Source of the DNA: an uncultured Eubacteriales bacterium
GTDB lineage: Bacteria; Bacillota; Clostridia; Peptostreptococcales; Anaerovoracaceae
Assembly (NCBI GenBank): GCA_910585135.1
Contig: CAJUEB010000037.1
Span: forward strand, 1,661-14,401
DNA length: 12,741 nucleotides
Direction: 5' to 3'
The position numbers were made by a program, and so were the translations under genes. Shown here in pieces: positions 6,330 through 12,741 of the stretch; the stretch's first letter is position 1, and the number at the start of each line of letters is the position of its first letter. The notes under the pieces were generated by a model that was not told where the DNA came from, ran no database searches, and saw only the letters and a program-made list of their open reading frames with translations.

Positions 6330-6470
6330 TTTCGAACTTGCTGCGTCGCTTTTCGTTTTTCCAGCTTAAAGCTGATCTCTATACCTACTGCGTCGCTTTC
6401 CGTTCCTCCCGCTTAAAGCTGATCTCTATACCTACTGCGTTGCTTTTCGCTCTTCCAGCTTGAAGCTGAT
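6330..6470 (-). repeat. Three tandem 47-bp repeats spanning the 3' end of the htrA-like gene
   Basis: Copies at 6424-6470, 6377-6423 and 6330-6376. The first holds the last 12 codons of the protease (ISFKLEERKATQ) and its stop TAG plus ten bases beyond. The second repeats this with a handful of substitutions, including the stop and GTATAGAG. The third matches well for its first 35 or so bases and then degrades. Two looser TGCTGCAT units (6226 and 6258) lie further out. As 47 is not a multiple of three, the extra copies are out of frame. Confidence 0.85.
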
Positions 6471-7742
6471 ATCCATGGTCTGCCCGTTTCGCACGATGGT
6501 GTAGGTAAGTTTGTCTCCGACCTTATGGGAAGTAATAATTGAGGAAAGCTCGTTGAATGTGCTGATTTCCGTATTGTCTACCGCAAAGACCATATCGCCG
6601 CGCTGGAAGCCTGCCTTTTTTGCATTCTCCCCGTCCACCGAATAGATATATACGTTGGTGGATGTTTTACCGCCGCTGAAAAATGCGTCGATCCCAGAGC
6701 TTCCTTGTCCGCTGGATTCCGTGTAGGTCATTCCCGTGGACGGCTGGCCGCTTACATAGCCCTTATCTATGATTTGCTGGGCAACGTCGGCAGCCGTGTT
6801 GATCGGAATGGCAAAGCCGAGGCCTTCAACATCAGAGCCGGAAGACTTCGCTACCACAATGCCAATTAGCTGTCCATCGCTGTTAAACAGGCCGCCGCCG
6901 GAATTTCCCGGATTAATGGAGCTGTCTGTCTGTAAGAGCGTCATCGTTTTGCCGTCCAGGGAAAGCTGTCTGTCCAGGGCGCTGATAATGCCTGCGGTTA
7001 CAGTGCCGCCCAGTTCGCCAAGAGGGTTGCCGATTGCTACCGCCAGGTCGCCTACCGCCAGCTGGTCGCTGTTGCCGTAGGTAGCAGGGGAAAGATCCTT
7101 CGCATCGATTTTGAGGACTGCCACATCGGTGATCGAGTCCGTTCCGATCAGCTTCGCTTCATACTCTGTTCCATCGATCGTCGTAACGTTGATTTTGCCT
7201 GCGCCGTCGATCACATGGTTATTGGTTACGATATATCCGTCCTTGGAAATAATGACGCCGCTGCCCGCTCCTTGTGTTACATATTGCTGCATCCAGGCAT
7301 CGGAAGTGACGCTTTCCGTCTTTATTTCGACGACGCTTGATTTCGCTGCTTCGGTAATTTGCTGCACGGTCAGATTGCTGCCGGTGGCGTTTTCCAGCGT
7401 ATAGCCTGTTGCAGCGGTTTTCCCGGTCTTGACGGAATTTGATGTTCCTGCATTCCCGAACAGCAGATTGCCTGCCGCTGCGCTGCCAAGGCCCACGCCG
7501 CCCGAGACCAGCACACAAAGCGCGATCAGCAGCGCCAAGGTCTTTCTTGTAAACGTGATTGGCCGCGCCGGTTTCTTCGCCCTTTTTCGCCGGGACGTCT
7601 GGTAGCCGTGCTTCGTGTCCCAGGAAGCGGATTGTGGTTCGCTGTCCGTCATGATAAAATTAGAGCCATAATGATAACCGAAATTTTCCTGCTGCGGATC
7701 ATTTCCGTTATTGTTTTCAAAATTATCCTGATAATCGTTCAT
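6432..7742 (-). CDS. Membrane-anchored HtrA/DegP-family serine protease with PDZ domain
   Basis: Probable extracytoplasmic quality-control protease that degrades misfolded envelope proteins. The 436-residue protein has a hydrophilic Asn/Gln-rich N-terminus, a basic stretch (RRKRAKKPAR, 51-60), one membrane segment at about 68-92 (LALLIALCVLVSGGVGLG), a linker, then a trypsin-like domain. The catalytic triad is His176 in TNNHVIDG, Asp206 in SITDVAVL and Ser281 in NPGNSGGG. A single PDZ domain (about 330-430) holds the usual AKKAGFQRGDMVFAVDN. This is the architecture of Firmicute HtrA/HtrB/YyxA, which one cannot be told. The start at 7742 follows GAGGTGAT closely; the frame could extend to a GTG at 7766 but without that site. 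It is a single-gene unit, divergent from hslO, another stress protein. Its last codons and stop lie in a tandem repeat. Confidence 0.95.
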   Translation of the reverse strand: MNDYQDNFENNNGNDPQQENFGYHYGSNFIMTDSEPQSASWDTKHGYQTSRRKRAKKPARPITFTRKTLALLIALCVLVSGGVGLGSAAAGNLLFGNAGTSNSVKTGKTAATGYTLENATGSNLTVQQITEAAKSSVVEIKTESVTSDAWMQQYVTQGAGSGVIISKDGYIVTNNHVIDGAGKINVTTIDGTEYEAKLIGTDSITDVAVLKIDAKDLSPATYGNSDQLAVGDLAVAIGNPLGELGGTVTAGIISALDRQLSLDGKTMTLLQTDSSINPGNSGGGLFNSDGQLIGIVVAKSSGSDVEGLGFAIPINTAADVAQQIIDKGYVSGQPSTGMTYTESSGQGSSGIDAFFSGGKTSTNVYIYSVDGENAKKAGFQRGDMVFAVDNTEISTFNELSSIITSHKVGDKLTYTIVRNGQTMDISFKLEERKATQ

Positions 7743-7842
7743 TTTTATCACCTCATAACTCCTCACATTGGTTATCGTCTGTTATTAAGCTAAATATACA
7801 AATCCATTATGTGGTTTTCGTGTTGAAAATATGTTAATATTT

Positions 7843-7867
7843 GAAGAAAAGATTAAACATTTTCTTC
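7843..7867. promoter_or_regulatory. Palindrome GAAGAAAA-N9-TTTTCTTC, possible operator
   Basis: Perfect 8-bp inverted repeat, 7843-7850 and 7860-7867, with a 9-base centre. It overlaps the -35 of the candidate hslO promoter and lies about 100 bases upstream of the htrA-like start, so one bound dimer could affect either gene. The arms are A/T-rich, so chance is a real alternative. No known regulator is assigned. Confidence 0.4.
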
Positions 7868-7882
7868 ATAATATGATAAAAT
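7853..7882 (+). promoter_or_regulatory. Candidate sigma-A-type promoter for hslO cluster
   Basis: TTAAAC (7853-7858), an 18-base spacer and TAAAAT (7877-7882). The -10 is good, the -35 only fair. It implies a leader of roughly 185 bases before hslO, which is long; a closer promoter could exist but I do not see one. Confidence 0.4.
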
Positions 7883-8073
7883 CTAAACTGTATGAAAAAA
7901 TAAGTCTAGCTTTGCTGGTTTTCTTTCGGCAGCGGCGTTTTCTGATGTTTTCCTGAACGTTTGAGGATATTAGGCGTTTTGGAAATTTTTGATGCAGCCA
8001 GGCAAACGTATATTGTCTTTGTTCCCGGAACTGTCGGCAAAGCGCTTTCACATGATAAAAAGGACATGAAACG

Positions 8074-8991
8074 ATGAAGAATGCGATGATTGCAATCGAT
8101 AAAAGTAAATCGTACCGCGTATATATTACGATAACCACCGATATGGTACAAAACGCTGCACAGATCCACGATACCACGCCGCTTGCTTCAGCAGGCCTGG
8201 GCAGGGTGCTGACGGCGGCAGGCCTCATGGGGATCATGTTAAAAAATGACAGCGATAAGCTGACAGTAAATTTTAAAGGCGATGGGCCTGCCAAGCAAAT
8301 TTTGGCAACAGCTTACGGCGACGGACGGGTCAAGGGCTATATCGCCAATCCTTATGCAGATTTGCCGCTTAAGGCAGAAGGAAAACTGGACGTAGGCGCA
8401 TCACTGGGAATCGGCGAGCTGACAGTGATCAAGGATCTGGGGCTGAAAGAACCGTATGTGGGGACGATTGCGCTGGTCAGTGGTGAAATCGCGGAAGACC
8501 TGACGGCATACTTTTTCATTTCAGAACAGCAAAACTCATCTGTGGCGCTGGGCGTCAAGGTTGAACGGGATCTTTCCATCGGCGCTGCGGGCGGAATGAT
8601 TATCCAGATGCTGCCGGGCGCAGAAGAAGGCGCGATCGATGCGCTTGAAAAAATGCTGGCGCAGATTGAGCCGATCACGACTATAATAAGCAGAGTAGGG
8701 GAGAATGCTGCCGGCTTAACAGATGCCGGGTTGGTGCAGAAGCTGCTGGATGAAATTTTTCGTGATATGCCGGAACAATACAAACCGCAAGTCCTGGAGG
8801 CGCGGGAGATCCGCTGGGATTGCGACTGTAGCCATGACAGGATGCGCAAGGCCTTGATGACCATTGGAAAAAAGGATATGGCGGACATTATCGAAGAAGA
8901 CGGCAAAGCGGAATTGCAGTGCCACTTTTGCTTGAAAAAATACAATTTTGATAAGGCGGAGCTGACAGAGATGTTAAGCGATATGAAATAA
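8074..8991 (+). CDS. hslO: Hsp33 redox-regulated molecular chaperone
   Basis: Cytoplasmic holdase that is switched on by oxidation and heat unfolding. The 305-residue length is typical of the family. The N-terminal substrate-binding domain carries the family stretches ASAGLGRVLTAAGLMG, FKGDGPAKQILATA and GYIANP. The C-terminal redox switch has all four zinc-binding cysteines: CDC at 250-252 and CHFC at 283-286, spaced as in Hsp33, so redox control is expected. The ATG at 8074 has AGGA about ten bases upstream, a modest site; an ATG nine bases earlier is followed almost at once by a stop. First gene of a plus-strand cluster, 31 bases before the DUF1934 gene with no terminator between. It is divergent from an envelope protease, which fits a stress context. 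Confidence 0.96.
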   Translation: MKNAMIAIDKSKSYRVYITITTDMVQNAAQIHDTTPLASAGLGRVLTAAGLMGIMLKNDSDKLTVNFKGDGPAKQILATAYGDGRVKGYIANPYADLPLKAEGKLDVGASLGIGELTVIKDLGLKEPYVGTIALVSGEIAEDLTAYFFISEQQNSSVALGVKVERDLSIGAAGGMIIQMLPGAEEGAIDALEKMLAQIEPITTIISRVGENAAGLTDAGLVQKLLDEIFRDMPEQYKPQVLEAREIRWDCDCSHDRMRKALMTIGKKDMADIIEEDGKAELQCHFCLKKYNFDKAELTEMLSDMK

Positions 8992-9022
8992 AAAACAGGA
9001 ATAGAGAGAATGGGAGAGAAAT

Positions 9023-9448
9023 ATGAAAGAGATATTCGTAAAAATCAGAGGACAGCAAGCATCCGATACCGATGGGGAAAGCACCATGGAGTTTATTACG
9101 GAAGCGAAGCTTTATGAGCGGGGGGACGCGATGTACCTGATTTACGAGGAAACGGAGCTTTCGGGAATCCCCGGCTGCAAGACGAGGCTGCGGCTCAAGG
9201 GTGATGAAGTACACATGAAGCGGATCGGGCAGGGCGCAGGCATTGGGCATGAAATTCACTTTGAAAAGGGCAAACGGTACGAAGGATTTTACAATACACC
9301 GTTTGGCGCGATCGAACTGGAGGTTCTGACCAATAAATTGGAAAACACATTGTCACCGGATGGTGGCGGACAGATCGATATTGATTACAGCATAAGCCTA
9401 AAGGGGCTCTTGGAGGGACGCAATAAACTGAATATTACCCTGATGTAG
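9023..9448 (+). CDS. DUF1934 family beta-barrel protein (YwiB-like)
   Basis: This 141-residue protein matches the DUF1934 family as I know it: MKEIFVKIRGQQ at the start, a central region of amphipathic beta strands (AMYLIYEETELSGIPG, KTRLRLKGDEVHMKRIGQG), then FYNTPFGAIELEVLT and a C-terminal DIDYSISLKG strand. Relatives such as Bacillus YwiB have a lipocalin-like barrel of unknown function. There is no signal peptide or membrane segment, so it is probably cytoplasmic. GGGAGAG lies just upstream of the ATG. It sits 31 bases after hslO and 18 before the small membrane gene, all on one strand, suggesting co-transcription. Its biochemical role is not known to me. Confidence 0.88.
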   Translation: MKEIFVKIRGQQASDTDGESTMEFITEAKLYERGDAMYLIYEETELSGIPGCKTRLRLKGDEVHMKRIGQGAGIGHEIHFEKGKRYEGFYNTPFGAIELEVLTNKLENTLSPDGGGQIDIDYSISLKGLLEGRNKLNITLM

Positions 9449-9466
9449 CGGGAGGAGGCAGTTAAA

Positions 9467-9559
9467 ATGATGAGCAAAAAAACAATTCGGATTATCACGA
9501 TAGCGATTATTGCTGTTATGGTGATCACGACGCTGACCATGGCGATCGCATATATATAA
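9467..9559 (+). CDS. 30-residue single-pass membrane peptide
   Basis: Starts ATG ATG after the strong site GGAGGAGG (9450-9457), nine bases away, and stops TAA at 9557-9559. Residues 1-8 (MMSKKTIR) are polar and basic; residues 9-30 are almost wholly hydrophobic (Ile, Val, Ala, Met, Leu, Thr), ending AIAYI. This is one membrane helix with the basic end predicted inside. It fits neatly between neighbours, 18 bases after DUF1934 and 33 before DUF1846. Size and pattern recall the Prli42 and DUF4044 mini-membrane proteins of Firmicutes, but I cannot prove homology. The first or second ATG could be used. Function unknown. Confidence 0.7.
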   Translation: MMSKKTIRIITIAIIAVMVITTLTMAIAYI

Positions 9560-9592
9560 ACTTTTATTATGAAAGCAAGATTGGAGGGAGAC

Positions 9593-11110
9593 ATGAAGGA
9601 AATAGGTTTTAGTGCGGAGAAATATATTGAAGAGCAGTCCAAAGCGATTCTGGAAAGGATAAACGAAGGGGACGGCAACAGGCTCTATTTGGAGTTTGGC
9701 GGCAAGCTGGTACAGGACAAGCACGCGATGCGCGTTTTGCCCGGCTTTGATGAAAACGCTAAAATCAAGCTGTTGCAGAAGATGAAGGATCAGGCGGAGA
9801 TCATCATGTGTATCTATTCGGGCGATATCACGACCAGTAAGACGCGGCAGGATTTCGGCATCACTTACGACCTGGAGGTGCTGCGGCTGATCGATATGTT
9901 TCGGAAGTACGACCTGGAGATTAACAGTGTTGTCGTGACGAGATACGAAGAAAACTCCCCGGCAGTGGACAAGTTCCTCACGAAGCTGGAGCGGAGGGGC
10001 ATTAAAACCTATAAACATAGATTTACCAAGGGATACCCTACTGATGTAGACACCATCGTAAGCGATGAGGGCTATGGGGCGAATCCTTATATAGAAGTAA
10101 CGAAGCCTCTGGCGGTGGTTACAGGCCCTGGCGGCGGCAGCGGAAAGCTCGCTACTTGCCTGTCTCAGCTTTACCATGAGTATAAGAGAGGGCGCAAGGT
10201 GCGGTACGCTAAATTTGAGACTTTTCCAATCTGGAACATTCCGTTGAAGCACCCTGTGAACGTGGCATATGAGGCCGCTACATCGGATCTGCGGGACGTC
10301 AACATGATCGACTCCTTCCATCTGGAGGAATACGGGGAAAAGGCGGTAAATTACAACCGCGATCTGGAAGTGTTCCCAGTTGTCAAAAGAATCATCGAAA
10401 AGATTACGGGGGAGGAATCCGAATACAAATCGCCGACGGACATGGGCGTCAACAGGGCGGGATTCGGCATTATCAATGATGATATTGTTCAGGAAGCGGC
10501 TCGCCAGGAAATCATAAGAAGATACATAATTGCCGAGTGTGATTACAAAAAAGGGAAGATTGACAATACGGTTTTAGAACGGGCAAAGCTTCTGATGGAC
10601 GAAATGGAGCTTACCGTGGAGGACAGGCGCGTGGTGCTGCCTGCCAGGGAGTATGCGGAAAAAAAGCGTGATACACATGACCGTTATACGAATGTGGTCG
10701 TCATGGCGATGGAGATGGAAGATGGAACGATCATCACGGGACGCAGTTCCAGGCGGATGGTGGCTGCTGCTGCTGCAATCCTCAACTCCGTGAAGTATTT
10801 AAGCGGCATGACCGATAGCATTCACTTGATTTCGCCGAGTATTTTAAAGAGCATCCAGGATCTCAAGACTGATGTTTTGCTGGCGGAAAAGAGCAGCCTC
10901 AACTGTGAAGAAATCTTAACATCCCTGACGATTTCAGCGGCAACCAATCCATCTGCGGCTGCGGCTCTCGGAAAGCTCGGCGCGCTGCGCGGATGCAGGG
11001 CGCACTGTACTGCGATTTTGAGCGATAAGGACGAAAATACACTGAAAGCTCTGGGAATCGACGTAACGAGCGACCCAGAGTATGTGACAAACAACTTGTA
11101 TTATGGATGA
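9593..11110 (+). CDS. DUF1846 (UPF0371) family protein
   Basis: This 505-residue protein is full length for the family and strongly conserved: KEIGFSAEKYIEEQSKAILER at the start, YLEFGGKL, RVLPGFD, DFGITYDLEVLRLID, KGYPTDVDTIVSDEGYG, then the glycine-rich P-loop-like GPGGGSGK (178-185) followed by LATCLSQLYHEYKRG. Further on come KFETFPIWN, LKHPVNVAYEAAT and NMIDSFHLE. The loop suggests nucleotide or phosphate binding; the family's reaction is not known to me. No membrane segments, so cytoplasmic. The start at 9593 has GGAGGGAG directly upstream; an ATG at 9569 lacks a site. It follows the small membrane gene by 33 bases. Confidence 0.93.
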   Translation: MKEIGFSAEKYIEEQSKAILERINEGDGNRLYLEFGGKLVQDKHAMRVLPGFDENAKIKLLQKMKDQAEIIMCIYSGDITTSKTRQDFGITYDLEVLRLIDMFRKYDLEINSVVVTRYEENSPAVDKFLTKLERRGIKTYKHRFTKGYPTDVDTIVSDEGYGANPYIEVTKPLAVVTGPGGGSGKLATCLSQLYHEYKRGRKVRYAKFETFPIWNIPLKHPVNVAYEAATSDLRDVNMIDSFHLEEYGEKAVNYNRDLEVFPVVKRIIEKITGEESEYKSPTDMGVNRAGFGIINDDIVQEAARQEIIRRYIIAECDYKKGKIDNTVLERAKLLMDEMELTVEDRRVVLPAREYAEKKRDTHDRYTNVVVMAMEMEDGTIITGRSSRRMVAAAAAILNSVKYLSGMTDSIHLISPSILKSIQDLKTDVLLAEKSSLNCEEILTSLTISAATNPSAAAALGKLGALRGCRAHCTAILSDKDENTLKALGIDVTSDPEYVTNNLYYG

Positions 11111-11310
11111 GGATAACAGGCTATGCGGGACAGCGGGCGGGCAGCCGGACGGCAGGGACGGAAGGCTAAAATCCCGCCAGCAGGGCACGCTGCTTTTGCA
11201 GGGATGCCAAGACGAGCTGGCTGACGGTGGCGGGCCTTATGATCAGCTTTTGCAGCGGCAACAGGTTTCGGCTCATGAAAAACGGTAATCGGATAGGAGA
11301 GAAGAACGAA

Positions 11311-12258
11311 ATGTATGGAAAGTATTTTGTGCTTTTTGCCATTTTATTTACCGGATGGTTTTTGAGAAAAATAAATTTTATAGACGATAAGATGAATCAT
11401 AGCATCAACAAACTTATCGTCTATTTTGCGTATCCATGCATGATCGTACATAATATTGGCAGCCTGGACATGCGCAGAAGTGTCATTACAGCTTTTTGCC
11501 TTACTTTTGCGATCAGCCTCGCCTGCTTTTTTCTGTACGGTCTCATATGTTACGGCTATTCCAGGGCAAGGAGGTTCCCTGAGAAAGAAGCCAACATCAT
11601 AGAGTTTGCCATGGCTGCGCCCAATAACGGGTTCATGGGGTTTCCTGTTGCCCTGCTCTTTTTCGGGGAAATGGGAATGCTTTTGATGCTTGCCCATAAT
11701 GCCGCCATGAATTTTTTCATTTTTACTTACGGACTTAAATTGCTTCGCCGCAATAATAAAGAAAAAAGACCGGCGACATCAAAAAGATTTCTCAAGGCAA
11801 CGTTAAAACTCCTCATGAATCCGAATATATTGGCGTTGTTTATCGGCTTTCTGATCAGCCTTGCGGGTGGGATCATTCCGGAAGCCGTTGACGAATACCT
11901 TGTCTATATCGGAAGCATTTCCACGCCGATGGCAATGATTTTTATCGGATCAAACCTGACGGAATACCGATTTCGCGATATTATAAAAAATGTACGAATC
12001 ATTGAAGCCAGCGTGGTCAAGCTGTTCCTCCTTCCTGCGATAACGGTGGGGCTGGTGTATTTTCTGCCGATTGAACCGATCATAAAATGCATTGTGGTTC
12101 TGGGAATCTGTTTCCCGACCGCCGCTACGGTTTCCATGCTTGCGGAACAGGAGGGGCATAATCCAGGTCCGGCCAGCAAAACTTTGTTTTTAAGCACTGT
12201 GGCATCTATCATCACTGTTCCTGCCGCATTGAATGTCATTAATTTTTTGTTTCTGTAA
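11311..12258 (+). CDS. AEC-family (auxin efflux carrier-like) membrane transporter
   Basis: Integral membrane permease of 315 residues, typical of bacterial AEC proteins (MleP/YfdV-like), which carry malate or other organic anions; the substrate here cannot be told. Family features: an N-terminal segment ending GWFLRKINFID, YPCMIV (41-46), the conserved turn NNGFMGFP (105-112), LLMNPNILAL (167-176), STPMAMIFIGSNL (203-215), and CFPTAATVSMLAEQ in the last third. About ten hydrophobic segments can be drawn in two sets of five around a basic loop (143-165). I chose ATG 11311 because residue 1 fits the family start; AGGAG lies 11 bases upstream, a little far. An in-frame ATG at 11275 is possible. 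It lies 200 bases after DUF1846 and overlaps the converging regulator by 20 bases. Confidence 0.93.
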   Translation: MYGKYFVLFAILFTGWFLRKINFIDDKMNHSINKLIVYFAYPCMIVHNIGSLDMRRSVITAFCLTFAISLACFFLYGLICYGYSRARRFPEKEANIIEFAMAAPNNGFMGFPVALLFFGEMGMLLMLAHNAAMNFFIFTYGLKLLRRNNKEKRPATSKRFLKATLKLLMNPNILALFIGFLISLAGGIIPEAVDEYLVYIGSISTPMAMIFIGSNLTEYRFRDIIKNVRIIEASVVKLFLLPAITVGLVYFLPIEPIIKCIVVLGICFPTAATVSMLAEQEGHNPGPASKTLFLSTVASIITVPAALNVINFLFL

Positions 12259-12649
12259 TATTTTTTTGCGCTGCGCTGAAATCAGGGTAAAGCGCTTCCT
12301 CTCTTTTTAAAAGCAGATCTAATTGCTGCACGATGAGGGCTTTGGATGCTACGGAAAGCCCTTGGTAGTCGTTGAGCAAATCTGCCAGCGATTCGTTTTC
12401 CTGCATTAAATAAATCCGATGGAACAGACCTTCGGAAAGGTCGTAGTTTACGAGGCTTTCCAGACTGATGTTGTAGATAGCAGATAATGCGTCAAGTGTT
12501 TGCAAATCGATCGGCTTTGTACCTTTTTCATAGGCTGAGTACGTAGTCCGCGCCAGATGGATCGCCTCGGATAACTCTTCTTGGCTGATTCCCCGCACGG
12601 TTCGCAGGAGCTTTATGTTTTTTCGGAGTGTTTCCAGTTCGACAGCCAT
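12239..12649 (-). CDS. XRE-family helix-turn-helix transcriptional regulator
   Basis: 136-residue DNA-binding protein. Residues 7-62 are a Cro/CI-type HTH: LRKNIKLLRTVRGISQEELS, then the turn and recognition helix ARTTYSAYEKGTKPI, and LDALSAIYNISLESLVNYD. The remaining 70 residues are helical and Leu/Glu-rich (LADLLNDYQGLSVASKALIVQQLDLLLKREE in two parts), a possible dimer or partner-binding region. The tail is polar. GAGG sits eight bases before the ATG, inside the preceding gene. That gene's stop directly abuts this start, so the two are probably co-transcribed. Its 3' end overlaps the AEC gene tail to tail by 20 bases. Targets are unknown; the AEC permease or its own operon are guesses. 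Confidence 0.9.
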   Translation of the reverse strand: MAVELETLRKNIKLLRTVRGISQEELSEAIHLARTTYSAYEKGTKPIDLQTLDALSAIYNISLESLVNYDLSEGLFHRIYLMQENESLADLLNDYQGLSVASKALIVQQLDLLLKREEALYPDFSAAQKNITETKN

Positions 12650-12741
12650 TTAGATCGCCTCGCTTTCGTAATCCCATGGGAATATATTGCAGGAGCGTTC
12701 AAACGCCTGTAGGTCAGTGATCCGTTTGCGGATATGATGCT
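12650..12741 (-). CDS. C-terminal tail of an unrecognised protein, cut by window edge
   Basis: On the minus strand a frame is open from the right edge to TAA at 12652-12650, immediately before the XRE start codon with no gap. The 29 visible residues include RITDLQAFERSCNIFPWDYE near the end. I do not recognise the family. The zero-base junction and the regulator's ribosome site inside this frame support a real upstream gene in the same transcript, but a chance open frame of this length cannot be ruled out. Confidence 0.55.
   Translation of the reverse strand, partial: HHIRKRITDLQAFERSCNIFPWDYESEAI

Larger units (their letters stand above)
7743..8073. other. Divergent intergenic region between htrA-like gene and hslO
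   Basis: This 331-bp region separates two stress-related genes read in opposite directions. It holds the ribosome sites of both, an AT-rich core (7790-7885) with a palindrome and a candidate hslO promoter, and about 190 bases of presumed hslO leader. I find no convincing -35/-10 pair for the htrA-like gene, no CIRCE element (TTAGCACTC-N9-GAGTGCTAA) and no terminator. Confidence 0.5.

Noticed and set aside
6045..6463. Plus-strand Phe/Ser/Leu-rich open frames in the intergenic island
   Set aside because: They run through degenerate tandem repeats and antisense to the end of the protease, without ribosome sites or recognisable motifs.
7866..8294. Minus-strand open frames opposite the hslO start
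   Set aside because: They are antisense to the hslO coding region and leader, with no ribosome site or motif.

Overview
The window looks like a chromosome segment of a low-to-mid GC Firmicute, most likely an anaerobic Clostridia-class bacterium. The evidence is strong AGGAGG-type ribosome sites, sigma-A-type promoter hexamers, a type I-beta DAHP synthase, a single-domain prephenate dehydrogenase, and the DUF1934 and DUF1846 families. I cannot name the genus from sequence alone.

Left half, minus strand (1-5500): an aromatic amino acid operon reading right to left, aroF - tyrA - aroB - aroA, with aroA running off the left edge. These enzymes make DAHP, dehydroquinate and EPSP on the way to chorismate, and take prephenate towards tyrosine. 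The operon appears to be controlled by classical ribosome-mediated attenuation: a sigma-A-type promoter (5450-5478), a 28-codon leader peptide with the run YFYFYFTFF (5300-5386), mutually exclusive RNA pairings, and a Rho-independent terminator (5229-5262) before aroF. AroA and AroB both carry large in-frame low-complexity Ala/Ser/Thr/Asn-rich insertions built on short DNA repeats.

Middle (5500-7742): an intergenic island of about 900 bp full of degenerate repeats. It holds four inverted repeats with TTCTCT/AGAGAA arms and a nearly constant 25-base spacer, a 72-bp higher-order direct repeat built on CAAATGC, and a 47-bp tandem repeat that includes the end and stop codon of the next gene. That gene, on the minus strand, is a membrane-anchored HtrA/DegP-type serine protease with one PDZ domain.

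Right half (7743-12741): a divergent intergenic region with a palindrome overlapping a candidate promoter, then a plus-strand cluster of Hsp33 (hslO), a DUF1934 beta-barrel protein, a 30-residue single-pass membrane peptide with a strong ribosome site, and a DUF1846 protein. An AEC-family permease follows after a 200-bp gap. A minus-strand XRE regulator converges on the permease and overlaps its 3' end by 20 bases; it is preceded without a gap by the tail of an unrecognised gene that enters from the right edge.

The most noteworthy points are the Tyr/Phe leader-peptide attenuator, the parallel low-complexity insertions in two neighbouring shikimate enzymes, and the array of constant-spacer inverted repeats. 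Conspicuous repeats are concentrated in the left half; the hslO cluster shows none.
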